Positions 21,898 to 30,402 of a stretch of 64,000 nt of DNA are shown piece by piece. The translations under genes and the position numbers were made by a program. Source of the DNA: Thermochromatium tepidum ATCC 43061 (GTDB lineage Bacteria; Pseudomonadota; Gammaproteobacteria; Chromatiales; Chromatiaceae); the NCBI RefSeq assembly GCF_009664085.1, contig NZ_CP039268.1, positions 2,523,001-2,587,000 of the forward strand, given 5' to 3'. How positions within the stretch are numbered: the stretch's first letter is position 1; every line of letters begins with the position of its first letter. The notes beneath the pieces are model-generated. The model was not told the DNA's origin. It did no database searches and saw nothing but the letters and a program-made list of their open reading frames with translations.

Positions 21898-22452
21898 CTA
21901 GCGAGCCGTGCTCGGATTCAGGACCAGACGGCGATAGAGGTAGAGCTGGCCATTGCGGTCGCGCAGGGCCAATCGCCCCTGATCCAGGGCAAACTCGAAG
22001 GTTTGGGTAAAGTTCTCGGCGCGGTTACTCAGCTCGACCCGATCGCTCCAGACCCGGATCTCGCCCTCGATATAGCCCCGACAGGCCGCATAGAGACGAT
22101 AAAACCCACCCTGGACGATCAGGAGTCCACCCTGATTGTCCTCCCAGACCCCCTCCAACACCGAGCCCGCCCAGGGGCTGGTCGCCGCGGCACCAGGCAT
22201 CTGGCCCAGCATCCCCCAGGACGGCATCCCCATCGGGGCGGGCGGCGCGACCGGCGCTGGACTGCGCGGCTCGACCTGACCCGTAAACCCCATGCTCTCC
22301 ATCATGCGCGCGATGGCGTGCGCCATGGCCTCAGCCGCCGTCTGCTGAGCAGTGGCCGGTTGGAATAAAAGTCTGCCTAGGAGCAGACTCAGGACCAAGA
22401 TCGGGCGCAGGCGGAAATGGCGAATAGATGATCGGACGCGAATGGCTGACAT
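21898..22452 (-). CDS. Unknown secreted protein, Pro/Met-rich
   Basis: This 184-aa protein is not one I recognise. An N-terminal signal peptide is seen (basic MSAIRVRSSIRHFRLR, then a Leu-rich core and a PATAQQ cleavage-like site near residue 35). A Pro/Met-rich linker follows, then a C-terminal beta-rich domain with LEGVWEDNQGGLLIVQGGFYRLY and LALRDRNGQLYLYRRL, resembling small domains that start LxGxW. It probably acts in the periplasm or at the outer membrane. It converges with the TauE-like gene. Confidence 0.6.
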   Translation of the reverse strand: MSAIRVRSSIRHFRLRPILVLSLLLGRLLFQPATAQQTAAEAMAHAIARMMESMGFTGQVEPRSPAPVAPPAPMGMPSWGMLGQMPGAAATSPWAGSVLEGVWEDNQGGLLIVQGGFYRLYAACRGYIEGEIRVWSDRVELSNRAENFTQTFEFALDQGRLALRDRNGQLYLYRRLVLNPSTAR

Positions 22453-22831
22453 GAGGTGCTGCCGGGCACACGACCCAGGGTCGTGCCTTTGGGTGAGGAC
22501 TGGACACAGTGTCCCACGAACAACGCAGTTTAACAGAGCCGGGAATCCAGACTTAAAATCCTGCCAGGCTTATTGCGTCCTTCGAGGACGATATGGGTTT
22601 CCTGGCCAAGTACGATGAGCGCTATCGGTCGGCGTGGGGCCGGGTCGAACCAGGACCATCCAGTCCCTTGATCCTACGTCTGCAGGGTATTATTAAGGCT
22701 GCCTATAAAGACCATCGGGCCAAAAGGCTGCACCACGCCTCGAGCAGTCTTCCTGGAAGGCGTGAACGCTAGAACGCTTTCAAGCCCTGGCCCTGTCAAG
22801 GTAGATCTCGGAGGAGCGGGTCGGGTGATTT
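22453..22831. other. Gap without a supported gene
   Basis: No frame here has recognisable coding character. The left part is the promoter side of the secreted-protein gene. The stretch around 22690-22750 is locally AT-richer (GGGTATTATTAAGG). Apart from the repeat element that follows, nothing defined is seen. Confidence 0.5.
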
Positions 22832-22976
22832 GTTAGGGGCGCCGTAAGGCGCGATTCATGCGTCTCTCCCGCCTCAACCGCCAAGATCGCGGCCAAAGCC
22901 GCATCCTACCGGATGCGTTGGCGGGGGAGGTCTTCAGGAGCGATCCGCGTCTTTTTGGTGGACGGGTTAATAAAAC
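22832..22976. repeat. REP/BIME-like intergenic repeat, copy A
   Basis: Two partly inverted REP-like modules occur: GTTAGGGGCGCCGTAAGGCG at 22832 and, on the opposite strand, a unit ending GCCGCATCCTACC at 22910. They are followed by a tail with a T-run and GGGTTAATAAAA at 22964-22975. Copy B at 25879-26038 has the same order: inverted units, a linker, a CTTTTT run and GGGTTAATAA. It sits just upstream of moeA. Confidence 0.65.
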
Positions 22977-23040
22977 CCCAACTGGACATCCGCACCCGGC
23001 CTTGCAATTTCGCTCAACTCATCCCGCGTTTATTGGAACG

Positions 23041-24297
23041 ATGATGGATCGACCCAACGACTGTGCACCGGTTGCAACTGGCGGCAAGACCCTGACCAAG
23101 GACCAGGCGGTCGCCATTCTGACGGCGCGTGTCTCACCCATCGCCGGCACCGAGACCCTGCCGCTCGAAGCGGCGCTTGGTCGGGTGCTGGCCGAACCCG
23201 TGGTGAGCACCCTGGATGTGCCCGGCTGGGACAACAGCGCCATGGACGGCTATGCCATCCGGCACGCCGATCTGAGCGCGCACGACGGTTGTCTTGCGGT
23301 CGCTCAGCGCATCCCGGCCGGCGCGGTCGGCAAACCGCTGGCCCCCGGCACGGCGGCACGGATCTTCACCGGTGCGCCTGTGCCTGAGGGCGCGGATACC
23401 GTGGTCGAACAGGAGGTGTGCGAGGCGTCCGACGGACAGGTGCGGATTCCGCTCGAGATCAAGGCCGGCGCCAATATCCGCCGCGCGGGCGAGGACATCC
23501 GGGCTGGCGCCGAGGTCATCGCATCCGGCACGCGGTTGACGCCGGCGCATCTAGGTCTGGCGGCTTCGGTCGGCGTGGCGAGGCTCGTCGTTCATCGGCG
23601 GCTGCGGGTGGCGCTGCTCTCCAGCGGCGACGAGCTGGCGTTGCCCGGCGAACCGCTGAAGCCCGGCCAGATCTATAACTCCAACCGTTTCGTCCTCATG
23701 GGGCTATTGCAGACCTGGGGCTGTGAGGTGGTGGATCTCGGCATCGTCGCCGACGATCTCGAATCGACCGTTGCGGCCATGGCCCGCGGCGCACGCGAGG
23801 CCGATCTGATCATCGCCAGCGGCGGGGTCTCGGTCGGCGAGGAGGATCACCTCAAGCCCGCCGTCGAGCGACTCGGTCGGATCGAGTTCCATCAGGTGAA
23901 GATCCGCCCCGGCAAGCCGCTCGTCTTTGGCGAGGTCCAGGGCAGGCCGCTGCTCGGCTGTCCTGGCAATCCGGTCTCGCTCTTTGTCACCGCCGTGCTG
24001 TTTGCGCGCCCCTTGATCCTCCGGATGCAGGGCGTGGCGGGCGAGCTAGAGGTGCGACCGCTTCGGATCCGCGCCGGTTTCGACTGGCCGCGCCCAGACC
24101 GGCGGCTCGAATTCCAGCGTGCGCGTCTGGAACGCGGGGCCGATGGCGAGCTGGAGGTCGCGGTCTATCCCAGCCGCTCCTCGGCGGTGCTGTCCTCGGT
24201 CGCCTGGGCCGATGGCCTGGTCCAGCTCCAGCCGGGACAGGTCATCGCGCGCGGTGACCCGGTCGAGTTCCTGCCCTTTGCCGAGCTGTTCTATTGA
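23041..24297 (+). CDS. moeA: Molybdopterin molybdenumtransferase MoeA
   Basis: This 418-aa enzyme inserts molybdate into adenylated molybdopterin to make Moco. Signatures are VPGWDNSAMDGYAIR, APVPEGADTVVEQE, the MoCF domain with SSGDELALPGEPLKPGQIYNSN and ASGGVSVGEEDHLK, and LVFGEVQGRPLLGCPGNPVS. The start at the ATG of 23041 (second ATG at 23044) fits the family; the frame is open upstream to 22858 but through repeat DNA. moaD follows 26 bases later, as a Moco operon. Confidence 0.95.
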   Translation: MMDRPNDCAPVATGGKTLTKDQAVAILTARVSPIAGTETLPLEAALGRVLAEPVVSTLDVPGWDNSAMDGYAIRHADLSAHDGCLAVAQRIPAGAVGKPLAPGTAARIFTGAPVPEGADTVVEQEVCEASDGQVRIPLEIKAGANIRRAGEDIRAGAEVIASGTRLTPAHLGLAASVGVARLVVHRRLRVALLSSGDELALPGEPLKPGQIYNSNRFVLMGLLQTWGCEVVDLGIVADDLESTVAAMARGAREADLIIASGGVSVGEEDHLKPAVERLGRIEFHQVKIRPGKPLVFGEVQGRPLLGCPGNPVSLFVTAVLFARPLILRMQGVAGELEVRPLRIRAGFDWPRPDRRLEFQRARLERGADGELEVAVYPSRSSAVLSSVAWADGLVQLQPGQVIARGDPVEFLPFAELFY

Positions 24298-24323
24298 TCG
24301 CACCAAGCTTCAAAGAGGACACC

Positions 24324-24578
24324 ATGATTCGGATCCGCTATTTTGCCCGGCTGCGTGAACGGCTCGCGACCAGCGAAGAACAGCTCGACTGGTCGGCGCA
24401 GACCGCGACCGTCGCCGCACTGCGCCGGCAGCTGTGTGCGCGGGGTGGCGTCTGGGCGGAGATGCTCGGCGCCGATGCGATCGTTCTTGCCGCCGTGGAA
24501 CAGGATCTGGCCCACCCCGAGACGCCGATCCTGGACGGACAGGAGGTCGCCTTCTTCCCGCCGGTCACCGGTGGCTGA
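24324..24578 (+). CDS. moaD: Molybdopterin synthase sulfur-carrier subunit MoaD
   Basis: This 84-aa ubiquitin-fold protein ends in Gly-Gly (FFPPVTGG), the site that carries the thiocarboxylate used by MoaE. It begins MIRIRYFARLRERL and contains LDGQEVAFFPPV. AGAGGA lies upstream of the ATG. MoaE is encoded elsewhere in this window at 57620-58069. Confidence 0.94.
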   Translation: MIRIRYFARLRERLATSEEQLDWSAQTATVAALRRQLCARGGVWAEMLGADAIVLAAVEQDLAHPETPILDGQEVAFFPPVTGG

Positions 24579-24633
24579 GACCATTGGGCTGACTCACACC
24601 TACGACGATCCACAACCCTAGGGTCCTTGGCTT

Positions 24634-24906
24634 ATGGAGATTCCCGACGACCTTCGCCCTGGTGTTCGCGCCCCCCTGTCTCCGCCTGTCGCGGCGACGA
24701 CGGCACGAACACCAACCGCGCGCCATGCCAAGCAGATCGTGACCGAACTGCTGCGCCAATTGCCCGACGACTGCACCCTGGAAGACATCCAGTATCACCT
24801 CTATCGGCTGGAGAAGGCCGAACGTGGACGTGAGGACATCGCCCAGGGGCGCGGTTATCTCAACGACGAAGCCAGGCAGCGGCTGGATCGATGGCTGGAG
24901 AGCTGA
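24634..24906 (+). CDS. Antitoxin of a ParE/RelE-type module
   Basis: This 90-aa protein has a variable N-terminus and a conserved part AKQIVTELLRQLPDDCTLEDIQYHLYRLEKAERG, followed by GRGYLNDEARQRLDRWL. The pattern is that of short antitoxins encoded before ParE-like toxins. The gene overlaps the toxin gene by 16 bases, which supports coupled expression. The DNA-binding or neutralising region is not resolved by reading. Confidence 0.75.
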   Translation: MEIPDDLRPGVRAPLSPPVAATTARTPTARHAKQIVTELLRQLPDDCTLEDIQYHLYRLEKAERGREDIAQGRGYLNDEARQRLDRWLES

Positions 24907-25196
24907 TCTGGTCGCGCGCCGCGCTCGACGACCTCGAGGCCATCGCCGCCTTCGTCGCCCGGGATTCGGCCATCCAGGCCCGGCGGCTGGTCGAGCAGGT
25001 CTTTCAGGGGGCTGAGCGGTTGCTGGTCCGGCCCAGGCTGGATCAGCCGCGCGCGCTGGGCCAAAGGGACGAGACCCGCGACTACAGCGTCCAGGGTCTG
25101 CGCGTGCTCTATGAGCGACAGGGCGATGACGTGCATCTCCTTGGCATCATGATCGGGGCACACGCGACCGAGGCGAAATCCATGCTTGCCCCCTGA
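24891..25196 (+). CDS. ParE/RelE-superfamily toxin
   Basis: This 101-aa protein starts LIWSRAALDDLEAIAAFVARDS, the usual ParE first helices, continues with AERLLVRPRLDQPRALGQRDETRDYSVQGLRVLYE and then a beta strand. The C-terminus (LLGIMIGAHATEAKSMLAP) departs from the common R-x-W or R-D-L ending, so toxicity is not assured. ParE toxins act on gyrase, RelE toxins on ribosomal mRNA. It is the last gene before the CRISPR-containing gap. Confidence 0.75.
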   Translation: MAGELIWSRAALDDLEAIAAFVARDSAIQARRLVEQVFQGAERLLVRPRLDQPRALGQRDETRDYSVQGLRVLYERQGDDVHLLGIMIGAHATEAKSMLAP

Positions 25197-25230
25197 GCGC
25201 AAGAAAGGGAACTCGAACACCGCGATCCTT

Positions 25231-25250
25231 CCTCGGCCTGAAGGCCGAGG
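25231..25250. repeat. Perfect palindrome of IS200/IS605-end type
   Basis: CCTCGGCCTGAAGGCCGAGG forms a 9-bp stem with a 2-base loop. Such GGCCTGAAGGCC hairpins are common at ends of IS200/IS605-family elements. No transposase gene is next to it; the following 150 bases may be relic DNA but show no clear family. Confidence 0.5.
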
Positions 25251-25489
25251 CTTGTTGCGCAACGGGTCATAAAAATTGTCCAGCGTCTTGCTGCCGATGG
25301 AACGGGCAGCGCTGCGGGAACCGAGTGCAACCCCGCCTAGCAAGACTTCCTGCCGACGGCACAAAACGGAATTTACGGAAAGAACGATACCCAACTAGGG
25401 GCTTTGGGATGTGAGCGTTAAAAGACTTGATTCAAGCCCTAAGTTCGATATTATCGAGCGCGGCTGACACGGCCACTCTGACCCCGAAA
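25251..25489. other. Gap without a supported gene between hairpin and CRISPR leader
   Basis: No credible coding frame was found on the plus strand. A minus-strand frame across 25394-25197 lacks recognisable features and runs on through the toxin gene. The DNA becomes AT-richer toward the CRISPR array. Confidence 0.4.
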
Positions 25490-25597
25490 TCTGTTGTATT
25501 TTTGGTCAAAACTTGACCTAACTTTTTTGCCGACTCTCTGTGTATGCTTGAGCTTGTCTATCAGATTGATTTTTCAAGCAAAAGTTATCCACAAGGG
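25490..25597 (+). promoter_or_regulatory. Probable CRISPR leader
   Basis: This stretch of about 108 bases is AT-rich in a GC-rich chromosome (T-runs, CAAAACTTGACC, CAAGCAAAAGTTATCC) and directly precedes the first repeat. Its composition and position fit a leader carrying the array promoter and integration site. The call rests on position and base composition only. Confidence 0.55.
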
Positions 25598-25843
25598 GTT
25601 CGCATCGAGACCCGCTTTTGAGGGGATTAAGACAAGTCTAAGCCCATGTGACGGTGTTTTTCTAAAGTTCGCATCGAGACCCGCTTTTGAGGGGATTAAG
25701 ACTTCGGCAGCGTGGTCGCATTCGCCGCTGTTTCCGGTTCGCATCGAGACCCGCTTTTGAGGGGATTAAGACTGGATGCCATAAATTAGATCCAGAGCCA
25801 CGCTTGAGTTCGCATCGAGACCCGCTTTTGAGGGGATTAAGAC
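25598..25843 (+). CRISPR. Small CRISPR array: four identical 36-bp repeats, three spacers
   Basis: Repeats lie at 25598-25633, 25667-25702, 25737-25772 and 25808-25843. Each begins GTTCGCATCGAGACC and ends GGGGATTAAGAC, with no mismatches. The spacers are 33, 34 and 35 bp (25634-25666, 25703-25736, 25773-25807). A 34-base unique stretch after the last repeat (25844-25877) may be a fourth spacer that lost its closing repeat. No cas gene is present in the window. The type cannot be fixed without cas genes; the GATTAAGAC end is seen in several type I and III systems. Confidence 0.96.
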
Positions 25844-25878
25844 TCGAGCGTCGTGCGCTGACTGGCCGAAATCACAGC

Positions 25879-26038
25879 GGTAGGAGCGGCTTCAGGCGCG
25901 ATAACAACGCCCGCCGCCGGTTTGACCGCCCCAATCGCGGCTAAAGCCACTCCTACCGCCGCCCCTCTGGTAACGCGCCATGGCGGCAAGAGTGCCTTTG
26001 AGCGCGATGCACATCTTTTTTTAGGACCGGGTTAATAA
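25879..26038. repeat. REP/BIME element, copy B, abutting the CRISPR array
   Basis: The left unit GGTAGGAGCGGCTTCAGGCG begins at 25879. Its inverted partner ends GCTAAAGCCACTCCTACC at 25957. A linker, a T-run (ATCTTTTTTTAGG) and GGGTTAATAA at 26029-26038 follow. Order and sequence parallel copy A near 22.9 kb. REP sequences of the GTAGGAGCGGCTT type are scattered widely in gammaproteobacteria and can be moved by RAYT transposases. Confidence 0.75.
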
Positions 26039-26088
26039 TCTTGGTAGCTGAACCTGTGACCAATTTGCGTCAGGTGTGAGCGTCTTTG

Positions 26089-26424
26089 ATGGCCAATCTG
26101 GAACAACTCATCACTGACCTGGTCGCGGCGACGGATCAGATGAAGCTTGCCGCTCAGGGCGAGGACTGGGACATGGTCGAGCGCCTGCAAAAGCGCCGCC
26201 GCGTCCTGATCGAGTCGCTCGTCGAGCGCGCCGAGCAGGAACCCATCACCGCAGCCGATGCCGAGCGTCTGCGCGCCGTGCGCCGGCAGGAGGCGCACGT
26301 GGCCGCCCTTGCCGGGGCACAGCGGCAGGCGTTGAGCACGGCACTCGCCGAACTCCAGGGTGAGGGCCCTATCGACAGGCTCAGCCGGATGCAGCGCGCC
26401 TATCGCGACAGCGGGCATTCCTGA
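26089..26424 (+). CDS. Small helical protein, FliT-like
   Basis: This 111-aa, largely alpha-helical protein (MANLEQLITDLVAATDQMKLAAQGEDWDMVERLQKRRRVLIESL) resembles the FliT-like flagellar chaperone group, where a helix with a conserved W and E-x2-R pattern is usual. No flagellar gene is adjacent, so the assignment is tentative. A TTG at 26086 could extend it by one residue. It converges with the CinA-like gene. Confidence 0.5.
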   Translation: MANLEQLITDLVAATDQMKLAAQGEDWDMVERLQKRRRVLIESLVERAEQEPITAADAERLRAVRRQEAHVAALAGAQRQALSTALAELQGEGPIDRLSRMQRAYRDSGHS

Positions 26425-26451
26425 GCCGCGCCCCGAGGGTGGGGCCGAGGT

Positions 26452-27291
26452 TCAGTCCCCCGAGGTTCCATCGATCGGCGCCTCGACATACTCGATCGCG
26501 GCTGCGTCGAGTGCCTGACGCAGCTCGCCTATGGCCGCGTCCAGTCCATCGCGCCCGCGAAAGCCGAGCCGGATGTGTGGATCCTCGCCCATGTGCGGCA
26601 GACTGAAGTGCTTGAGTTCGGGATATTCCAGGGTCAGACGGCGCATCAGCGGGATCAACTGGCTCTCGGGCACGCCACGCACCAGTAGCGCCGCCTCGCG
26701 CACTTGGGCACAGCGCCCGAAGTGCCGATCCAGCACCCATTCGGCCATCGGCCAGGCCATCTTCGGGAATCCGGGCAGGAACCAGTGCCGAGCCAGACTG
26801 AACCCCGGCATCCGGTTGATCGGATTGGGCACCAGATCTGCCCCCGCCGGCAGATCGGCCATGAGGATGCGATACGGATAGGCCGACGCGCCAAAGACAC
26901 CTTCGATCAGCTGGACCGCCTCGGGATGGCGCACCAGTTCGACATGGGCCGCCGCCGCTGCACACGCACGGGTGTGGTCGTCCGGGGTCGCACCGATGCC
27001 GCCGCAGACGAACACAGGCTCGGGCCGCCCCATCGAGACGCGCAGATGGGCCGTTAGCACGTCCGGATCGTCGGGGAGCATCCAGTAGCGGGCCAGGGTA
27101 TGGCCGCGCTCGCCGATCAGGCGCTTGAAGGCGGGCAGATGCGCGTCGACGCGCGCGCCATTGAGCACTTCGTCACCGATGACGATCAGACCGAAGGCGA
27201 CCGGCTCGCGGGCTTCGGTCTCGGTTTTCACCTCGTCTAGCGGCTCAGGTTTGGCGTCGGGCGTATATCCGTCAATGACCGATGTAGTCAT
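26452..27291 (-). CDS. Molybdopterin-binding/CinA-like protein
   Basis: This 279-aa protein has a MoCF (MoaB/Mog/CinA N-terminal) fold: FGLIVIGDEVLNGARVDAHLPAF, then FVCGGIGATPDDHTRACAAAA with the GGxGxTxDD loop. The C-terminal part (LADLPAGADLVPNPINRMPGF, HWFLPGFPKMAWPM) is as in CinA-like proteins. It lacks the nicotinamide-nucleotide deamidase domain of full CinA. It overlaps the thioesterase gene by 20 bases. A role in Moco or nucleotide metabolism is possible, not shown. Confidence 0.8.
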   Translation of the reverse strand: MTTSVIDGYTPDAKPEPLDEVKTETEAREPVAFGLIVIGDEVLNGARVDAHLPAFKRLIGERGHTLARYWMLPDDPDVLTAHLRVSMGRPEPVFVCGGIGATPDDHTRACAAAAAHVELVRHPEAVQLIEGVFGASAYPYRILMADLPAGADLVPNPINRMPGFSLARHWFLPGFPKMAWPMAEWVLDRHFGRCAQVREAALLVRGVPESQLIPLMRRLTLEYPELKHFSLPHMGEDPHIRLGFRGRDGLDAAIGELRQALDAAAIEYVEAPIDGTSGD

Positions 27292-27688
27292 CGAGCGTCT
27301 CCTGTTTGCGATAGACGGTCCCCTGCATCAGTGCTACCACTTGACTGGCCTCGTCACTGACCCGGATGACATAGGTCGCGAGCTTGGGATTGATCGACAC
27401 CTCCTCGGCCTCGGCGATCAGCGGCCCGCGCCGAACCGCCCTCAGGAAGGACACCGAAACATTCACGCCGAGCGCGACCGTGCCATGCGAGTTGGAGGCA
27501 ACCGCGAACACCAGGTCGGCCAGACTGAAGATGGCCGCCCCGTGCGCCACGCCGACGGCGTTCAGATGCCGGTCGTCGATCATCAACCGGGCGCGCGCCC
27601 GCCCCGGCCCGACCTCCAACAGTTCGATGCCGACATGGGCGGCGAAACGATCGTTACGGAAAAAGTCCTGGATCTGGCTTGGGTTCAT
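27272..27688 (-). CDS. PaaI-family hotdog thioesterase
   Basis: This 138-aa protein has the hotdog thioesterase pattern: a VGIELLEVGPGRARARLMI strand, LNAVGVAHGAAIFSLADLVFAVASNS (catalytic region with the conserved HGG-like AHGA) and NVSVSFLRAVRRGPLIAEAEEV. Such enzymes hydrolyse acyl-CoA thioesters; the substrate is not indicated. It overlaps the downstream CinA-like gene by 20 bases. Confidence 0.85.
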   Translation of the reverse strand: MNPSQIQDFFRNDRFAAHVGIELLEVGPGRARARLMIDDRHLNAVGVAHGAAIFSLADLVFAVASNSHGTVALGVNVSVSFLRAVRRGPLIAEAEEVSINPKLATYVIRVSDEASQVVALMQGTVYRKQETLDDYIGH

Positions 27689-27961
27689 GGGATGGTCAGA
27701 TCACTCTCATATACGCCAAAAGCGATAGACGAGGGCGCCTATCATTTTTCAACTGAGTCCGCTCAGGGTCGGTATTGGCTTGATGCAGACCAATGGATGT
27801 TGATCGCCCAGTACAGTACAAAAAAATAGCCTCCCCTGCCTCACCTAGGACAGCGCGCAATGGCCACCCTGGCGCCGCCCGGGCCGGTCCCGGCGGCCAA
27901 GGTCGGCGAACTCAAGGGCGCTTGGGCCGGATCTGCTCTTTCTCGACGTGAACCTCAGGCA

Positions 27962-30340
27962 TCAGCGCGATGCATCCTCTGGCCTGGCTTCGATCCCGAG
28001 TGCGCGAGCGCGTTCGGGAAGGGGCTGCGGGCGATGCGTCCACAGCCGCTCGGCCCGGCTGCGCCAACCGTGCGGCGCTTCGATCCAACCCGCTGGTCCC
28101 AGTTTGAAGCGGATGGCGCCGTCGATCGCCGTGTTCAGGGTGCGGATCCCGCGCGCCGCGACGCGGTCGCGTACCCTGGGCGCCGGATGACCGAACGGAT
28201 TGGCGTATCCGGAGGAAAACAGCACCCATTCGGGTCGCACCTGATCCAGCAGTCGCTCCGAGGTGGAGGTCGCGCTCCCGTGATGACCGGCGACCAGGAC
28301 CGCGACCCGCCACCCGGCACCCAAACGCTCGACCAGTCGTTCTTCCGTCCGACTCCCCACATCCCCGGTCAGCAGGATGGATCGCTCACCGGTGCGGATC
28401 TCCAGGACACAGGACGCCTCGTTGTCTGCAAGACCGGACTCGAGTTCAGCGGCGCTCGGGTGCAGCAGCCGAAAGTCCACACCGGACCAGGTCCATCCTT
28501 CACCGGCTAGACAGGGTTGGGCACCGGCCAGCCCCAATCGCCCCGGTTCGCCGCTGAGCAGGGTCAAAGCGGGCAGACGTGCCAAGAGACCCGCGGCGCC
28601 TCCGGCATGATCTCGATCGCTATGGCTGAGGATGAACCGGTCGATGCGCTCGATGCCACGCGACTGGAGAAAGGGCGCAACGACCATGGCCCCGGTGTCG
28701 AACCCTCCTCGATAGCTCGGCCCTGCGTCATAGACCAGGACGCCGCCCTGGGTCTCGACCACGGCGGCCTGTCCCTGTCCTACATCGAGCAGACTGAACC
28801 AGACCTCCCCCCAACCCGGTGACTCGGGGCGCGCGGCCAGCAGCGGCAGCATCAGGACCAGACCCTGTCTGCGCCCCGGCAGACCGGGTGGTGCCAGGAG
28901 CAGCACCGCACCCAACAGGGCCGAGGCCCAGACCCAGGTCGGGCGCGCGGGGAGGTGAATCACAGACCAAGGCTGGGCAGCGGCCCAGCTCAGCCCCTTG
29001 AGACACCAATCGAGTCCGACGGCGATCAGGCGCAACGGGAGCTCGGATCCGGGGACCGGGATCAGGCTCAGCAGACCCGTGAACAACACCGACGGCAGGA
29101 TCAGCACGCTGAACAGGGGGACAGCTACGAGATTGACCAGGGGGGCGATCAGCGACGCCCGACCGAAAAATACAAACAGCAGCGGAAACAGCCCCAGGCC
29201 GACCGCCCATTGTGCCCGTCCCCACCGGGTCCAGAGAGTACGGCTCGGCAGACGCTGACCAAGATGGAGCAGCAGCACGGCGACGGCAGCAAACGACAAC
29301 CAGAAACCATAGGACAGCACGGCCCCGGGATCCCAGACCAGTACACCGAACAGCGCCAGCATCAGGGCCTGAGAAGGCCGCAGCGTACGCTGCCAGAACA
29401 CCGCACCTAACACCACCGCGAGCATGATGAGCGCGCGCTGGGTCGAGACCGCGAATCCGGCCAGTGCCGCATAACAGAAGGCGGCGAACAGGCCGGCGAT
29501 GGCCGCCGCGCGTGGCGCGGCCAGAAACAGGGTCAGACGCGCGCTCAGCGACCAGATCCAGCGCGCCAGCCAGAAGCCCCCACCGGCGACCAACCCCACA
29601 TGCAGCCCCGAGATGGCCACCAGATGATTGGTGCCGGTCCGGGTAAAGGTCTCCCAGGTCGCGCGCTCCAGTGCACCGCGCTCGCCAAGGGTCAGGGCTT
29701 GGACCAGACCGAGTTGCGGTGAACCCTCCAGGACCCGGGCCAGATGGTCGGCCAGCCGCTGGCGCAGACGGGTCAGCCAATAGGCCCCAGGCCCCGCGTC
29801 CAGACGTTCGAACGCCTCGCGACCGCGCGGAGAGCCGGTCGCTGCGATGCCCTGCGTAAACAGCCAGCGCTCATTGTCGAAACCGCCCGGATTCAGCAGA
29901 CCGTGACGCGGCTTGAGTCGGACCTGGATCCGCCAGCGCTCGCCGGCCTCAAGCCGAGGACAATCCCGATAACAGGTGAGCAAGACCCGATTGCTGAAAT
30001 CCAGTTCGATCCCGCGCTCATCCCAGGTGCGCTCGACCTGGAACAAAAAACGAGTGCGTCTCTCCTCGATGCTCGGAATCGAGGTCACCCAACCCTCGAT
30101 CACCAGCGGGAGACGTGCCAAGGTGTCCGGGAAGGACGCCTCTAGCCGTTGGTCGGCCTGGAGCCAGGCCCAGGAGAAACCGAGGCCGCCGAACAAGACC
30201 CAGCGCAGAGCCGGTCTAAGCCAGGCCAGGACGGCAGAGGCGAACAGGACCAGCACCAAGACCCAGGCCGGCGGCAGCATGGGCAGCAGATACAGCCCAC
30301 CGACACCCAGCGCGAAGCCTAATCCGACTTCAAGCCACAT
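27962..30340 (-). CDS. comEC: ComEC/Rec2 DNA-uptake channel
   Basis: This 792-aa protein has an N-terminal soluble domain (DUF4131), a central multi-helix Competence domain (LVQALTLGERGALERATWETFTRTGTNHLVAISGLHVGLVAGGGF) and a C-terminal metallo-beta-lactamase-like domain (LLDVGQGQAAVVET, LSHSDRDHAGGAAGLL, VLVAGHHGSATSTSERLLD). In the family the channel passes one DNA strand into the cytoplasm. It is divergent from the DUF2062 gene and near lolDC, a common gammaproteobacterial grouping. Confidence 0.94.
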   Translation of the reverse strand: MWLEVGLGFALGVGGLYLLPMLPPAWVLVLVLFASAVLAWLRPALRWVLFGGLGFSWAWLQADQRLEASFPDTLARLPLVIEGWVTSIPSIEERRTRFLFQVERTWDERGIELDFSNRVLLTCYRDCPRLEAGERWRIQVRLKPRHGLLNPGGFDNERWLFTQGIAATGSPRGREAFERLDAGPGAYWLTRLRQRLADHLARVLEGSPQLGLVQALTLGERGALERATWETFTRTGTNHLVAISGLHVGLVAGGGFWLARWIWSLSARLTLFLAAPRAAAIAGLFAAFCYAALAGFAVSTQRALIMLAVVLGAVFWQRTLRPSQALMLALFGVLVWDPGAVLSYGFWLSFAAVAVLLLHLGQRLPSRTLWTRWGRAQWAVGLGLFPLLFVFFGRASLIAPLVNLVAVPLFSVLILPSVLFTGLLSLIPVPGSELPLRLIAVGLDWCLKGLSWAAAQPWSVIHLPARPTWVWASALLGAVLLLAPPGLPGRRQGLVLMLPLLAARPESPGWGEVWFSLLDVGQGQAAVVETQGGVLVYDAGPSYRGGFDTGAMVVAPFLQSRGIERIDRFILSHSDRDHAGGAAGLLARLPALTLLSGEPGRLGLAGAQPCLAGEGWTWSGVDFRLLHPSAAELESGLADNEASCVLEIRTGERSILLTGDVGSRTEERLVERLGAGWRVAVLVAGHHGSATSTSERLLDQVRPEWVLFSSGYANPFGHPAPRVRDRVAARGIRTLNTAIDGAIRFKLGPAGWIEAPHGWRSRAERLWTHRPQPLPERARALGIEARPEDASR

Positions 30341-30402
30341 CCCTTAAGACTCGCCCTCGGACGTATACTCGTGACTATCCCCTGACCGTGAGGCTGTGAC
30401 AT

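Noticed and set aside
27125-27829. Plus-strand frame through the CinA-like and thioesterase genes
   Set aside because: It is antisense to two well-supported overlapping genes; the tail beyond them (27690-27829) has no recognisable domain.
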